Part shown: positions 23,988 through 35,197 of the stretch, piece after piece
Numbering within the stretch: position 1 is the first letter of the stretch
Layout: each line of letters starts with the position of its first letter
From: Mactra quadrangularis
Taxonomy: Eukaryota > Mollusca > Bivalvia > Venerida > Mactridae
Direction of reading: 5' to 3'
Assembly: GCA_025267735.1 (NCBI GenBank)
Contig: CM046307.1
Span: 33,595,231-33,659,230, forward strand
Length of the DNA: 64,000 bases
Notes under the pieces: generated by a model
The model's input: only the letters and a program-made list of their open reading frames with translations
Told to the model about the DNA's origin: nothing
Database searches by the model: none
Translations under genes and position numbers: made by a program

Positions 23988-26100
23988 AAGGGGCATATCT
24001 AAAAAGTAATACATCCAAATAATATTTTTTCATAGTTGTAGAACTGTTGAAAAAGCATACACACTTTCAATCAAATATCCTTATTATTAAAAGTGTAAAA
24101 AACTCTGAAAATGATACATCTAACCCTTTTAAGTAACGAGTGTAGACGTAATACCGATGAATAATTTTAATAACTCACGTTTAAGTAACTTGATTATTAT
24201 TGAATCTATCTTACTTAAAAAGTTTATACCATTTTCGAACTCATTCAAGAAAAAAGGGATATAGCTCCAAAAAATGCATCTTAAATAATGCCCCCTTCAC
24301 AGAATGGTTGATGAAGTCCCAACAAATAAGTATAACTGACTCTGATTGCGATGACGACAAAAGACTTAAACCTAACAGGCAACTCTAAGAAAGACGCCAA
24401 CGCCGCCACAAAAATGCTTATAAAAACTTAAATCTTCTTTGAAAAAATACAGCTATGAAGAAATATAATACTCTATTTACAGCTGTCAGACCAATATGGC
24501 TGTATAGCAACGCTCTCTGATGTCTGGCGCATTAGGGTCCAACGGATCCAAATTAGGTTATGTACCTTGAGGTGGAACCTCAAAATGGGTAGAACCTCAA
24601 AGTAAGAGCAGTGTTACAATGGTAAAACGCATTCTTTAGGACTCACGAAATCTAGGGTTCGAACATAGAAAAAGACACTGCTAAATTGCATAAAGCAAGA
24701 AATATAACTCCCAGTATTTCGCTCTATACATATTTGAGTGCGACAAATTTGTTGACAGTACATAAAATATATGGGTGTAACGGTTAACTGATACATGTAT
24801 ACCGGTTAATATTGCAATACGAATTCTAACGGTTTTTACCCGGTTCTTTTTTTCTGAACCGGATCTTGTTGTTAGGTTCCATATTGATTGTTTTTGTCAG
24901 AAACTGATATTTAAATAGTCGAATAGGTATAAAAATGTGTTGAAAATACTAGATTTTGCTTAAAATGTTTAACATTTCGTCAAATGAGAAAATGATTCTC
25001 GTCGGAAGTTCGTTTCAAAATATGCATTTTTAATAATAATCCAGTTTACACAAATCGTTCAAATATTTGGGTATTTTTGAAATTACACATAAGCGTGTAA
25101 CGAATGCAATGCACGTGCATTAATTCATGCTTCACATGTCATCTAAAAACCGAAACGTAAATGTCTGAGTCTGTAAAGTCAGCAAGCGTCTAACAACACA
25201 AAGACTAGACTGTCACTACTTCACTTTATTTGCTCGAATAATAATGATACCATTTATAATTTCAATATAACGTTATTAATATTTTTTTTTTAATTTTGGC
25301 TCCAACACACATCATCTTTTATCAGAAAAATCGTTATCTATGTCTCTACTTTCATTAATTTTCGGCAGTTGACGCGCCAAAATCAAAGTTTTCATTAAAT
25401 GCATTTTGATATTTTTAAGATTGATAGATACACTTAGTAAAACTGTCTAATTAGGTATTTTTCGTTTTTTTCTAAACTGTCAAAGTTTGAATAATTTCAC
25501 AGTGAATGATTACAAACAATCTCAATATCACGAGTGTTAGACAAAGAGCACGAAGTCACTGTGAAAATATTCATGTTTTGACAATTGTGAAAAAGGAACA
25601 ATATATATGTAGAGCAGAATGAAACTTAATTTACCTTGACTTACTTAATCCAATTAGAAATATTCCAATTTTACTAAAGTTCTAATTCCTTGCTTTCAAC
25701 AGTTTTCTGTTACACATTTCAAATTCAAAATGGCGATTTATGTTTTGGTCGTGTTTGATTGGATACCGGAATTGCGTTGATTTGAATAAGAATAAAAGTA
25801 GCCAGAGGTTAAAGTTTATAGGTAAAAAAATGTACGTACGGGTAAAAGTATGATCCTGAGCAGACGACATTTATTTTCATAATTGATCTAATTCGGAACT
25901 CAAATTTATGGGGTTTTCCGTCGATGCAAAGGCGGTACAAATAAAGGTTTCTACACATTATTGCTGAAAGCACGGAGTTAAAATTAAACCCTTTTGATTT
26001 TTGTACACTTATTTTCATTGTTAGTTCTACCCGCAAGAAAATCCTAAAATATTGGAATTCCTAGTACAGTATATTTAGAATCTACAGCTTGTGAGTTATT
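23988..26100. other. Gene-less DNA with repeat relics
   Basis: A tRNA-like relic with GGGTTCGAAC lies near 24605-24670. GGTGTAACGGTTAACTGATA near 24775 resembles a transposon terminus but no partner was found. The segment 25880-25990 contains GGTACAAATAAAG and CTCAAATTTATGGGG sequence shared with 63270-63470, marking a fragment of that TIR family. Short frames in the region are not convincing. Confidence 0.5.
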
Positions 26101-26104
26101 ACAA

Positions 26105-26565
26105 CTTATGTTTATCACTTACGAGTCTGCTTACTGGTCCCCCAGTACTGAGCTAGAAGGATCAAATTTCTTGCTCAAGGAAACAATGGGGTTGGTTTTG
26201 GATGGGATTCTTATTTATTTTATTTTATTTATTAGAGTTAACGCCGTATCAACACAATTTAGGTCATTTCACAGCGTCCAGCGCACCTAACCTAGCTTTC
26301 CTGGACCATTGTCTATAACCAGTACTCACCTACCCTTCCACAAGGCCGGAAACTTCTCCATATTATCTAATCAATGGAGGAAAATCGACATTATTGTCAA
26401 ATTTTTATGGAATGGTATAACCTCCCCGGGTGGGATTCGAACCCGCACCCCCTCGGGCACGAGTATCCAAATCCCAGCGCGCTACCAACTGCGCTATCGA
26501 CCCGGGTTTTGGATGGGATTCAAACCAATGCGGAACTGGCTACAGTCTATAGCTCCCTACAATAC
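26105..26565 (-). repeat. Second-family SINE, split by a nested SINE
   Basis: The parts 26105-26195 and 26522-26565 match the body at 40400-40556 (CCCAGT.CT.AGCTAG and AAACAA.GGGGTTGG-like words). They are separated by the SINE at 26211-26506. The older SINE was therefore already in place when the younger one inserted. Confidence 0.6.
26211..26506 (-). mobile_element. Full-length tRNA-headed SINE with target duplication
   Basis: On the minus strand the tRNA-like head (26421-26506, A-box TAGCGCAGTTGGTAGCGCG, B-box GGTTCGAATCCC) is followed by a body with CTTCCACAAGG, CTTTCCTGGACC and AGCGCACCTAACC words (seen on the plus strand). The 3' end is a TTTA-type tail, plus-strand TTATTTATTTTATTTTATTT. 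TTTTGGATGGGATTC occurs at 26196-26210 and 26507-26521, a 15-bp target duplication. That pattern is expected for LINE-driven retroposition. Confidence 0.92.
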
Positions 26566-26699
26566 TAGTATGTAACCTGGAAAACATTCATGATCCGAAG
26601 TGGAATTGGTCTGAGAAGCTAGAAAATACACTCTAGCACGTCGCCATACAAAAAAGCATTAAAGTCAAAATAATTCAAGGGTCGTATTATTTCTTGGTT

Positions 26700-26960
26700 A
26701 AATATTGAAATTATTCGAACTTAAACTTATCTATTTAGTACGTCACAGAATGAGGACAATATCCAGCTTGATCGGTACTCGAACCCTAGTCACTAGGCCT
26801 AAAATAAGATCCCAGGAAACTGTTGTTTTCATTTTGAAAATTTTTCCACAGACAAACGTCCAAATGATAAAATCATGTAAGGTCTTATATTTAGGACTAC
26901 TCTAACGCAGAACCCTCGCTTACAAGATGAGTACAGTCCTACTGAGCCACCCGGTCGTAT
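26700..26960 (-). repeat. tRNA-headed SINE relic
   Basis: On the minus strand, TGGCTCAGTAGGACTGTACTC (from about 26945) contains a perfect A-box, and GAGGGTTCTGCG follows. A further B-box-like GGGTTCGAGTACC lies at about 26770-26785. Both point to SINE material, too degenerate to be a tRNA gene. Confidence 0.55.
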
Positions 26961-27256
26961 TCTGTCCATAATGTGAACATGTGACAAAACAGAAACCTAA
27001 GTACATTAGTAAATCCAGAAACACACAGCACTAAAACACTCACTTATCATTGTTATATTCCAAATATATTGAAAGTCTTGGTATAACATTGTGCAATATC
27101 AATTAGCAAAGTATTCCGAAAAAAAACTCACCAAAGGAGAATATTAAATCTAGTAAAATGCCTCCGAATTTAACACACATAATATTGGCGTGGTCCGAAA
27201 ATAATCCCTATCATTGAATCAAGTTTTTAAACCATTATAAAAACAATTAAAATCTA

Positions 27257-27986
27257 TAGGTCGTTTGCGTTAATGCTGGACCCCTATTTGCCGTAAATAT
27301 CTTTTAAACTATAACAGCGATTTTGCTAAAAAATTTAATACAATCTTATTTCATTTTTTCCTTCTAGGATTTAAATTTTCAGAATTTTTAATAGATAAAT
27401 AAAAAAGTTTTCCATAAGGTATAATGCAAAATATTTGGATTTTTTTTATCAAAAATCCGGCGGGAGGTAAAATAAGCTGTTCTGATTATAACATTGTCAT
27501 ACTTCCAGTGTATTTATACAAAATCCCGTGCGTTTACTGTAAATTTGTCGCTTAAATAAACACTCGACGGTCTACTGAATTGTAAAGCAGAGGCCCGTCT
27601 TTAAAATCGTACGTGTAGAATTTGTATAGATTTTTACGATACAGACGACAGTGATGATGATATTTGAGTTTGTATATACTGTTATACTTTGTTATCAAAT
27701 AAAATTTCTAACCGGGCCTCATATTTAGCTATTATTTTGTATCTACTGTTATGTGGCTGTTCTGATTATGGCACATACCTATTAAACAAAAGTCTCTTTT
27801 TGGCTTCAAAATTTGCATTGCATGTCTATGGGAAGTATGTTATGTAATAAAAGAAAAATTCTGAATTTTTGGATTTGAGAAGGAAAATGCTAGTTATGAT
27901 CACATACAAAATTTGATTTAATTCCATCCGATAGTTATTGAGATATTTTATGATTTTAGGGGTCCAGCTTTAACGCAAACGACCTA
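27257..27986. mobile_element. 730-bp TIR element with TA duplication
   Basis: The termini are inverted for 30 bp with one mismatch: TAGGTCGTTTGCGTTAATGC at the left and GCTTTAACGCAAACGACCTA at the right. TA dinucleotides flank both ends (27255-27256 and 27987-27988). The interior has no recognisable transposase; a short acidic run (DTDDSDDDI) near 27640-27666 ends at a stop. TA duplication fits Tc1/mariner-like movement, but the family is not identified. Confidence 0.8.
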
Positions 27987-28204
27987 TACCGTCTTATATC
28001 AACACTGCTCAAGACGTGTAAGTTTCCGTACTTAACAACCATGACATGATTACCTCCACTACCATTCACATTTAAATTCGTATATATTTCTTGATTATGT
28101 AATCAGTTATTGCCCATTTTATTTTTTTATCAATTATGCATATAGTCCTATTTGTTAAAATTATTAAACGTGAGCTAAAATATTACTAACAAATTTATGT
28201 AAAC

Positions 28205-28925
28205 TTGGTTAGGTTAATCGCCGTAGTAACACGTTGTATAGGATAATATTTTTCGAATTATTTCTTAACGTCGTATTCAACACATACATAGGTCATATAG
28301 ACGACGGTCAGCTCTTCCTACTATAGGTTTCCATGACACTTTCTATCACCGGCCGTGTTCAGTTACCGCGAATGTTACAGAACGTTACATAACAATACAT
28401 TCGAAACTCATCGGCCATGTATTTGTTTACTTCAACACCGGTAGTTTCAAAATAGCGTCTAAATATGTCCGAGATTAATCGCAACAAATGGCCGTGGAGT
28501 TCCGAATATATCGTTACGGAACGTTCTGGAACGTTTGCGGTTACTGAACTCACAGCAGTACTAACTTACACTACCACGAGGTCGGCAACTAATGTATAGA
28601 GTATGAGCTACCGCGAAGTCAGACATGCTAACCTGTACGCCACGGCTGCGGCTAGGATAAATTTATCATAATCGCAAGTCAACCTACTCAATCTTTCTTG
28701 AAAGTCTAAATCTCGAGATTTAGCAGTTAACCTACAAGACGCATATTCTCGTCAGTGACTGACACCAGTTCTACATAATTTTGAACCGGTGGTAGGAGGG
28801 AGAACAGTCTTAAAAATTACTTAATGACCAGACTCCGCGAAAGTATCCCTTAACCGAGAATCGAACAAACGACCACTCGATCAATAGACTTGAGTGCTAA
28901 ACTCAACAAACAGCATGGTTGACAC
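28205..28925 (-). repeat. SINE cluster of a third body type, interrupted by a MITE
   Basis: GTTAATCGCCGTAGTAACACG (28215) and TTAACGTCGTATTCAACACA (28265) are SINE-tail sequences. The segment after the MITE carries CGTCAGTGACTGACA, GGTGGTAGGA and CTCCGCGAAAGTATC, as at 52255-52550. On the minus strand TGGCGTACAGG (near 28635) is a perfect A-box. The copies are degenerate and overlapping, so boundaries are approximate. Confidence 0.6.
28355..28553. mobile_element. ~200-bp MITE with ~50-bp inverted ends
   Basis: The left end GTGTTCAGTTACCGCGAATG, with TTACAGAACGTTAC following, is mirrored by GTTTGCGGTTACTGAACTCAC at the right. The inverted match continues through AACGTTC and ATATTCGGAAC. The terminal word TTCAGTTACCGCGAA is shared with the larger element at 63086-63691, so the two belong to one TIR family. 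The open frame across it is a by-product. Confidence 0.8.
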
Positions 28926-29034
28926 TTAACATTATAAACACAAGTAACAAATTTAACAAACTATATCATCAGGAGTAGGTATAATTTTTTACAGATCTGT
29001 CATAAAAGGTATGCAACCTGGGTCCATAACGCAG

Positions 29035-29262
29035 TAGGCTACGCGCATGATTTCCATTCCCGATGCGCTGATGGGATAGCTGGTTCGAGCCACGCTAGAT
29101 TATACCCTTCTATGCAACTTCGTCTGTACTATAAATATTTTTGATTGAATAAATGTTCGGGGAAAAACAATCGTTGGCTTTGTGAAAGGGTAAGGTTGGT
29201 GCTAGTCATAAACAATGTCTAGGAAAGCTAAGATAGGTGAACTGGTCATTGCAAAATGACAA
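29035..29262 (+). repeat. SINE copy in plus orientation
   Basis: A degenerate tRNA-like head (AACGCAGTAGGCTACGCGC, then GGTTCGAGCC near 29082) is followed at 29170-29260 by the reverse complement of the body seen at 26211-26506 (GAAAGGGTAAGGTTGGTGCT, CAATGTCTAGGAAAGCTAAG). It is the only copy of this family found in plus orientation. Confidence 0.7.
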
Positions 29263-32200
29263 TAATTCATATTAACATGACATCAACCCAACAAAAACAA
29301 ACATTGTTATTCTAATTCATTTATTATTCATGTAGATATTTTAGGGGATGAACTTTTTCATGCCGAAAGACTGTGCCGGTAGCTAAAGGACTTGTATCAG
29401 GTCATGATCATTTACACGTATGTACTTAAGTACGGGACTTGTCCGTTTAATAGGCGAATACGGTGATGCAAGAGCATCATTTAACTGATTTCAATAGACC
29501 CCTTTCACATTCAAAATAATCATAAGTAGAGCATAAAATTATGTGCATCGTAAATTGTATATGACGATATGCCAAAAATATGTTTAAACTAAAACAACTT
29601 TCAGGGTGCTTCGCCTCTACATATTGTTTTATGGAACCAGCCATATATTAACATGTGTAATCTCATTGTTTTACAAAAACGAACTGTAGTAGTTTCCATA
29701 TTTATAACGTTTACGCATACATGTATATCAAAACAAAATAGATGTCTTTTTATTAAACAAACGTATATGTAAGTATCTTGTCACAAGCAAATAAAATGCA
29801 TAACCAGTCTCGGAATACCAACACATAAATCTCCTTACCCCATACACACTCGATGCTCGCACGCGCACCCCCACCCCGCCGCGCACGACACACGCACGTC
29901 ACAAACATATGTAGTATCAATAGCTACATCAACTTCAAGTGCGAAACAAATATACATATTACATAACATGATAGTAAAGACTAAAAGGCAAAAATACAGA
30001 AAAAAAGAAAATTATCATAATACACAATGTAATAATTATCTTTGATCGTCTATCTTCCATTAAGTCTGACCACGTTTACGGGACTTAGACTTTCGGCAAG
30101 TCAACCAACAATAGTATTAAAAGAATAATTAAAAGAAGATAAAGTATTTAAAAAAAAGTATGGTAAAAGCAGTAAAAATTACAGGACATGTAGGTTTTTG
30201 GTGAAACACGCACAACCTGGCTGACTTCCGGACTTCACTTGGGTCTTAGTTGTTTGACAACATTATCTGGGATGTATATTTAAACTATCTTTAACCAGGC
30301 GATGCTTAAATTAACCAATAAATTGTATATTAATAAACAAAATAATGCCACATTTCGTCAGATGATAATAAAACACAAATTACACTTTAGCACGTGGTCG
30401 ACTTACCTGGTTAAACAATCTGGTCTACACGCATACTATTTTGCTCTTTTAGAGTTACTAAATCATGCAATATCTACAAGTATATACTATCATTGATATA
30501 CAATTGTTAATGATTAAATTATTAATTAAAGAATTATTAAGAAATATTTTAACTCACCATTCCATTCGGTTGTTTTCAACAGCTTAAAAACTACACACAA
30601 CTTAATTTAGATTATTCAGCTATAGTAGGCACACAAAACCCGTGATTCACGCTCTGTCTACTCTACATTGAACCGTCAACGAATCGAGTTGATTTTATTA
30701 ACATAAACACAGTCTTTCCAACCCAGCGATCGCTCTACACTTTATAATCAAACCCTATGCAAAACATAGTCCATTTGTTTTTGGTAATTTTCATTCAACA
30801 TATCAGTGGCTCATACATTTGCCCCCGCTGATTTTAATACTCGTTTATAGATAGTTTGTACAGAAATACTGTAGTGAGTACTTGATTGTGCGGGATCAAT
30901 GCATGAAACTAAGACAGTTGAATAAAATGTATCAATAATATATTAATACTTTGACTGAAATTTTCTATTTTTAGACCATTTTACCCACATTATGTGAACT
31001 GTTATACAACGTTATGTAAATGCTTTAATCTTATCAAGAACTGTCAAATTGGCCATGCTACCACGTGTTCCCAGCTTGAAAATATATATTGAATCAGTCA
31101 CCCTAACATCCGTTTATTCTAGCGCGTTTGTACTGCTCGGCAAATGTACATTTGATTTGCAACTCAGCGCGACTCGTACATAAGGCCATGCAAAGTTGAA
31201 TTATGTTACATTGTAAGCGTCAACTCAAATTAGACAAGGATCCTATACTAGAAGGATTCGTAACGATAGGAAACTCACGAAGTTCACGGTCGTTGCAAGA
31301 AGAAGCGAGAGCGCTATTCCGTCTCATGCACCATATCTTCAAATATGGCCATTTTTGGCTAAAAACAACGATTTTCATGGATTGAAGTCCTTTACGGACA
31401 TTTTTATTTACATTCAACGCGCGTTTGAACAGCATTTTGTTTTTACTAATGTGGAAAAAATACATTGAAAATCATATCCAATAAACCTTTTCCTTGCATA
31501 TGCATGATTAAACCTTAAACGCAACCCCATTTCTTGGCTGATTTTTACGTTGATTTTAGAACTATTGAACTTAATCATAGACCCAGTTAATGTTGAATCC
31601 TCACTTAAAGGTGTTCTAATGCGCTATTTTGATAACCAAAACGCGATCGGTTCATTGCGTTTTAAAGGATAATGACTAGTAGTCTGTATTACTTGCCCCT
31701 TATTTTTATCGTTATCGGGTCAGGCAAGTCGTAATTATGGCGGCCTTTTCAGTTATTATTCAGATATTACGTGTTCTTGATTTTGTATGATCATTTGCTG
31801 ACGACAGTTACTTCAGGAGAGTTTGATACTATTTAGGACATTCGATTTTGATTTTTCTGATTACACGTATATTTATCGAACAATTTACACAAACAATACT
31901 CACTTGAACACGATTCGGACGTGGCTTAGTCTCGTTAGAATTTCGGATACTTTATTTCGTAAAAATGAAACCAAACAACTGAAAAAGGTACTACCTGTAA
32001 TTCTTATACAACGATCCCTTGATTTAAGTCTTTGTAGTGAGAAATGCTCATTTGAAAACATAATTACCCAATATATAATTCATTAAATAGTCGCGGACAT
32101 GACGTACCTTTACCTGCCAAAGTACGATTGGGAACCATACAAGAATCAAACCTGCATAAATTGACATGCAAATACTTCCACATTACCATTCTTAACTAAA

Positions 32201-32690
32201 TTAATTGTGTTTATTTGCTTATAATTTGCTACAATTTTCGAAATTGCATGTTGCAAACTCGATAGTTAAGGGTCGCACTTGCCAATTTCGGGTCATGTGA
32301 CAGATGCTTGTCTCTTTAATCTGGAATGGTCTCAACAGGGTTAGAAAACAATATTAATGGACAAATGTTTTACATATGGGATAGAATCATGTCCGGTTTT
32401 GTTAATTTCTAAGACTTTTTTTGTCAATTTAAAAAATAGCAATCTTATACAGCATTTTAACATGACATTTTCTGACATCATATTTACCTACACATAATCT
32501 TCCTGTCTACTATTAATACAGCAGCTATTATCAGAGGTATAATTACAGGTGATACTGTTAACTATAGGAAGTTTATACAATGAAGACAAAATCATTTCTA
32601 GGAATTACAACAGGTGCAATATACAAAAGTTGCCACTCATAAGTCTAAACTTTTGAAGCAAATGGAGTCAAAATGTGCCGCAAATGTGAA
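29263..32690. other. Gene-less DNA
   Basis: A CG/CA-rich patch lies at 29845-29900. The segment 30815-30900 resembles, inverted, 57930-58005 (CATACATT, CCCGCTGATTT and CTGTAGTG words), so it is a dispersed repeat fragment. ORFs around 31203-31465 and 31823-32086 have no recognisable motif and I do not call them genes. Confidence 0.5.
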
Positions 32691-32704
32691 AAATACAGTG
32701 CTCT

Positions 32705-34548
32705 GTTGAACTTCATTTTTCACAACCCGTGTTTTTCACAACTTGTGAAAAACGCGTACGCAATTTTCACAACTTGTGAAGAACACGTTAGTAATTTTCA
32801 CAACTTGTGAAAATTGCGTACGCGTTTTTCACAAATGAGCAATGTGAAAATTACATTGGACATATTTTGCGATTTTTAGTCCTAACGCAATTTTCACAAC
32901 ATGGGTCAATATCATAGTACATTGTATATCTTAAAGTATATGATAACCAAAATTAATGTTGTTTTTTTTCAAATATTTTATTTAAATGGTTAACGTCGCA
33001 ACATGGACGCAAGATGTCGCAACCACCCGAAGGTCTTCAACAAGCCAGTATTGTGCCTTATTTAACCACCTTTACGTACAAGCAACCACTTTAGCTCCAA
33101 ACTCCTCACAGTGCTTACGTCATTAATCACTGCCACCATGTAAACCACGTGACGCTAGTAATACTATATATTTATAGAATGCCCTAACTTCTCACTGTGC
33201 TTACGTCACGCTTTGTTATTTTTACAAATTGATAATTAAAACTATTTTTCATCTTTATGTACTTTAAACATAATATTTTACTAAGAGAAGACTAAAATTA
33301 TTGAAAATATTGATTTGTAAAAGAAATGATGAAAACGTTTTTCGGCTCTCTGAGAGACGAATTTTACTTGTGGTGGCAATGGTTATTGATTTGATAAAGG
33401 GAGATAACCGCTGCGGGGAGTTTGCTTAAGCACATTGAGAAGCCATCTTAAGGTACATAGTAAGTACACATGTCCCATGATACTATATTATTGTCCGTAT
33501 TAACAAGTTTGGCATTCAAAGTAACCGCCTCGAGGTCCATAGCAGCTGCTCAAGAACACATAGCAACAGTTTCATTGCCCGTAGTAATTACTCTAATGCT
33601 TCTAGCAAACACTTAGGTCCTAGCATCCTACGTTACACTCCCTAGCAACAGCACGAATATCCATGGTAACATTTATGTCCTTAGCAACTTCTATCGAGCC
33701 TTAGTCGTTTAACTGGAAGAGAGGGATTCAAACTGGCGGCTCTTGGGACACGAAGCATGAAGCACATAACCCTTATCCGTTCTGACACTAATATTTATTA
33801 ATAATGCATAGATGGCAACATGAAGATTCTACATTATTCATATTTTGTTAATAAAAGTTCACACGTTGGGAAGATGCATGCATATTAAACTTAAATACAT
33901 ATGATTATAGCTTATATAATTGATATATTAAAGTACAGGTTATTGTATTTTCATTATGCAAACATTTGATAATTGTGAGTTATATTTTGTTAATTGTAAC
34001 ACAGAAGTCAATTTCAGAGGTACAGATTTCATTGTCTTTTTTTACCGTTGCTCAATACTGGAATTCATATGTTGTATGAATAGTAACAAATTTGCTGTCA
34101 AAGTGTGCCGATAAAACCTCGAGGCGGGCAATATATTCCATCATTGAGCAAGCTTGCCATGTTGAACCTCGTTTTTCACTTAAACAAACGTGTTCTTCAC
34201 ATGTTGTGAAAAACGCGTTCTGTGAAAAATGAGGTCCAACGTTGAACCTCATTTTTCACAAACTGTGTTTTTCACAACCTGTAAAAAATACGCTCATGTT
34301 TTTTTCAACGTTTTTTACAACCTGTTTTTTAATAAAAACCCTAATTTTGATAATAATTTATTATTAACGTGTTGGTAAGTTCAACCACTTTGTAATAACT
34401 CGTTTTGCAATAAAATATGAGAACTTGTTTTTCTGTCGAAATCTTCAAATTAACATGGCGAAATGTAAGTAATTTGTTTATTTAAACATTAATGTTTGCT
34501 TGTTAACAATTTTTTATCTCTTTACCAATTATTTATAGTATCTAACTA
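32705..34548. mobile_element. Compound TIR element, inverted copy 2
   Basis: This is the inverted counterpart of about 22480-23952. It begins GTTGAACTTCATTTTTCACA, carries the same dyad array, and shows the same end-to-end junction at 34231-34250 (GAGGTCCAAC then GTTGAACCTC). Relative to copy 1 it has about 345 extra bases at 33090-33432. The second unit is split at 34548 by the Tc1-like element and resumes at 35132 (TATTTTATAATACAATTAAT) until the satellite arm at 35198. Confidence 0.8.
33715..33780 (-). repeat. tRNA-like segment inside copy 2
   Basis: This is the inverted counterpart of 23225-23290. It keeps a better B-box-like AGTTTGAATCCC on the minus strand, which strengthens the tRNA-derived reading of both copies. 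Confidence 0.4.
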
Positions 34549-35131
34549 TACTGAACCAAAAAAGAAACTTTCGCCAAGTTTGATTGTAGATATGTTAGTA
34601 CAGTTTCAATCCTTTTGGCTGTAAGCTTACATTTTTGTAATATAATGTATTGTGGTTCTTTAAAAATCGTCATTTTGGAGGAAAGGATCAGATTGATTGT
34701 TGAATTTCAAATTAAAATAAGGTAGGGGTCATTTCTAAAGTTAACAATCAGTAGCGTGTGTGGCCGTCGTGAGCGATGCTGACTGCCTGACAGCGACGTC
34801 GCACAAGTTTGTTAATGTCAGCCTGTGGAATATTATTCCATTCTTCAAGCAATGCAGCTCGAAGGTCGGTGGTGTTGTTTGGAGGGTTCGGACGTTGACG
34901 TACACGTCTATCCAGATTATCCCAAAGATGTTCAATATTGGGATCAAATCCGGACTTTTTGAGTGCCAGTCGTCGATGAAATCAATGTTATGATTTTGTA
35001 AATACATGTACTGTATAATTGACACGAGCAACAGTTTTAAAAGCTACTACATGTATATGTGTGTGTACATCTAAGTGGTACCCTTGATCAACTGGCACAT
35101 AGTTTACGAAAGTTTATTTTTTGGTTCAGTA
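34549..35131. mobile_element. Tc1/mariner-like element, non-autonomous
   Basis: The ends TACTGAACCAAAAAAGAAAC and GTTTATTTTTTGGTTCAGTA (right end approximate) are inverted for about 26 bp and flanked by TA on each side. It sits inside the second unit of compound copy 2: sequence before 34547 and after 35133 joins into homology with 22400-22480. It contains the transposase remnant at 34741-35031. At 583 bp it is much shorter than an autonomous Tc1 element. Confidence 0.85.
34741..35031 (-). pseudogene. Tc1-like transposase C-terminal remnant
   Basis: The 96-codon minus-strand frame contains DWHSKSPDLIPILNIFGIIW at residues 21-40. In Tc1/mariner transposases this position reads like W-P-(A/S)-x-S-P-D-L-N-P-I-E-N-x-W, the C-terminal part of the DDE domain. 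Here the expected catalytic acidic residue after P-I is leucine (residue 33) and N-P is I-P. The catalytic core upstream is absent. The remainder (VRTLQTTPP, LTLTNLCD) keeps the tail character. It lies between TIRs 583 bp apart, so it is an internally deleted, inactive copy that would need a transposase supplied in trans. Confidence 0.75.
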
Positions 35132-35197
35132 TATATTTTATAATACAATTAATACAATTAGACACTTTATTACACTTCGGAGTTTTATTTCAAAACG

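Noticed and set aside
31203..31465. Overlapping plus and minus ORFs as genes
   Set aside because: Neither shows a recognisable motif. They overlap on opposite strands and no supporting signals are seen.
34760..34993. Plus-strand ORF opposite the Tc1 remnant
   Set aside because: It is the antisense shadow of the minus-strand transposase fragment.
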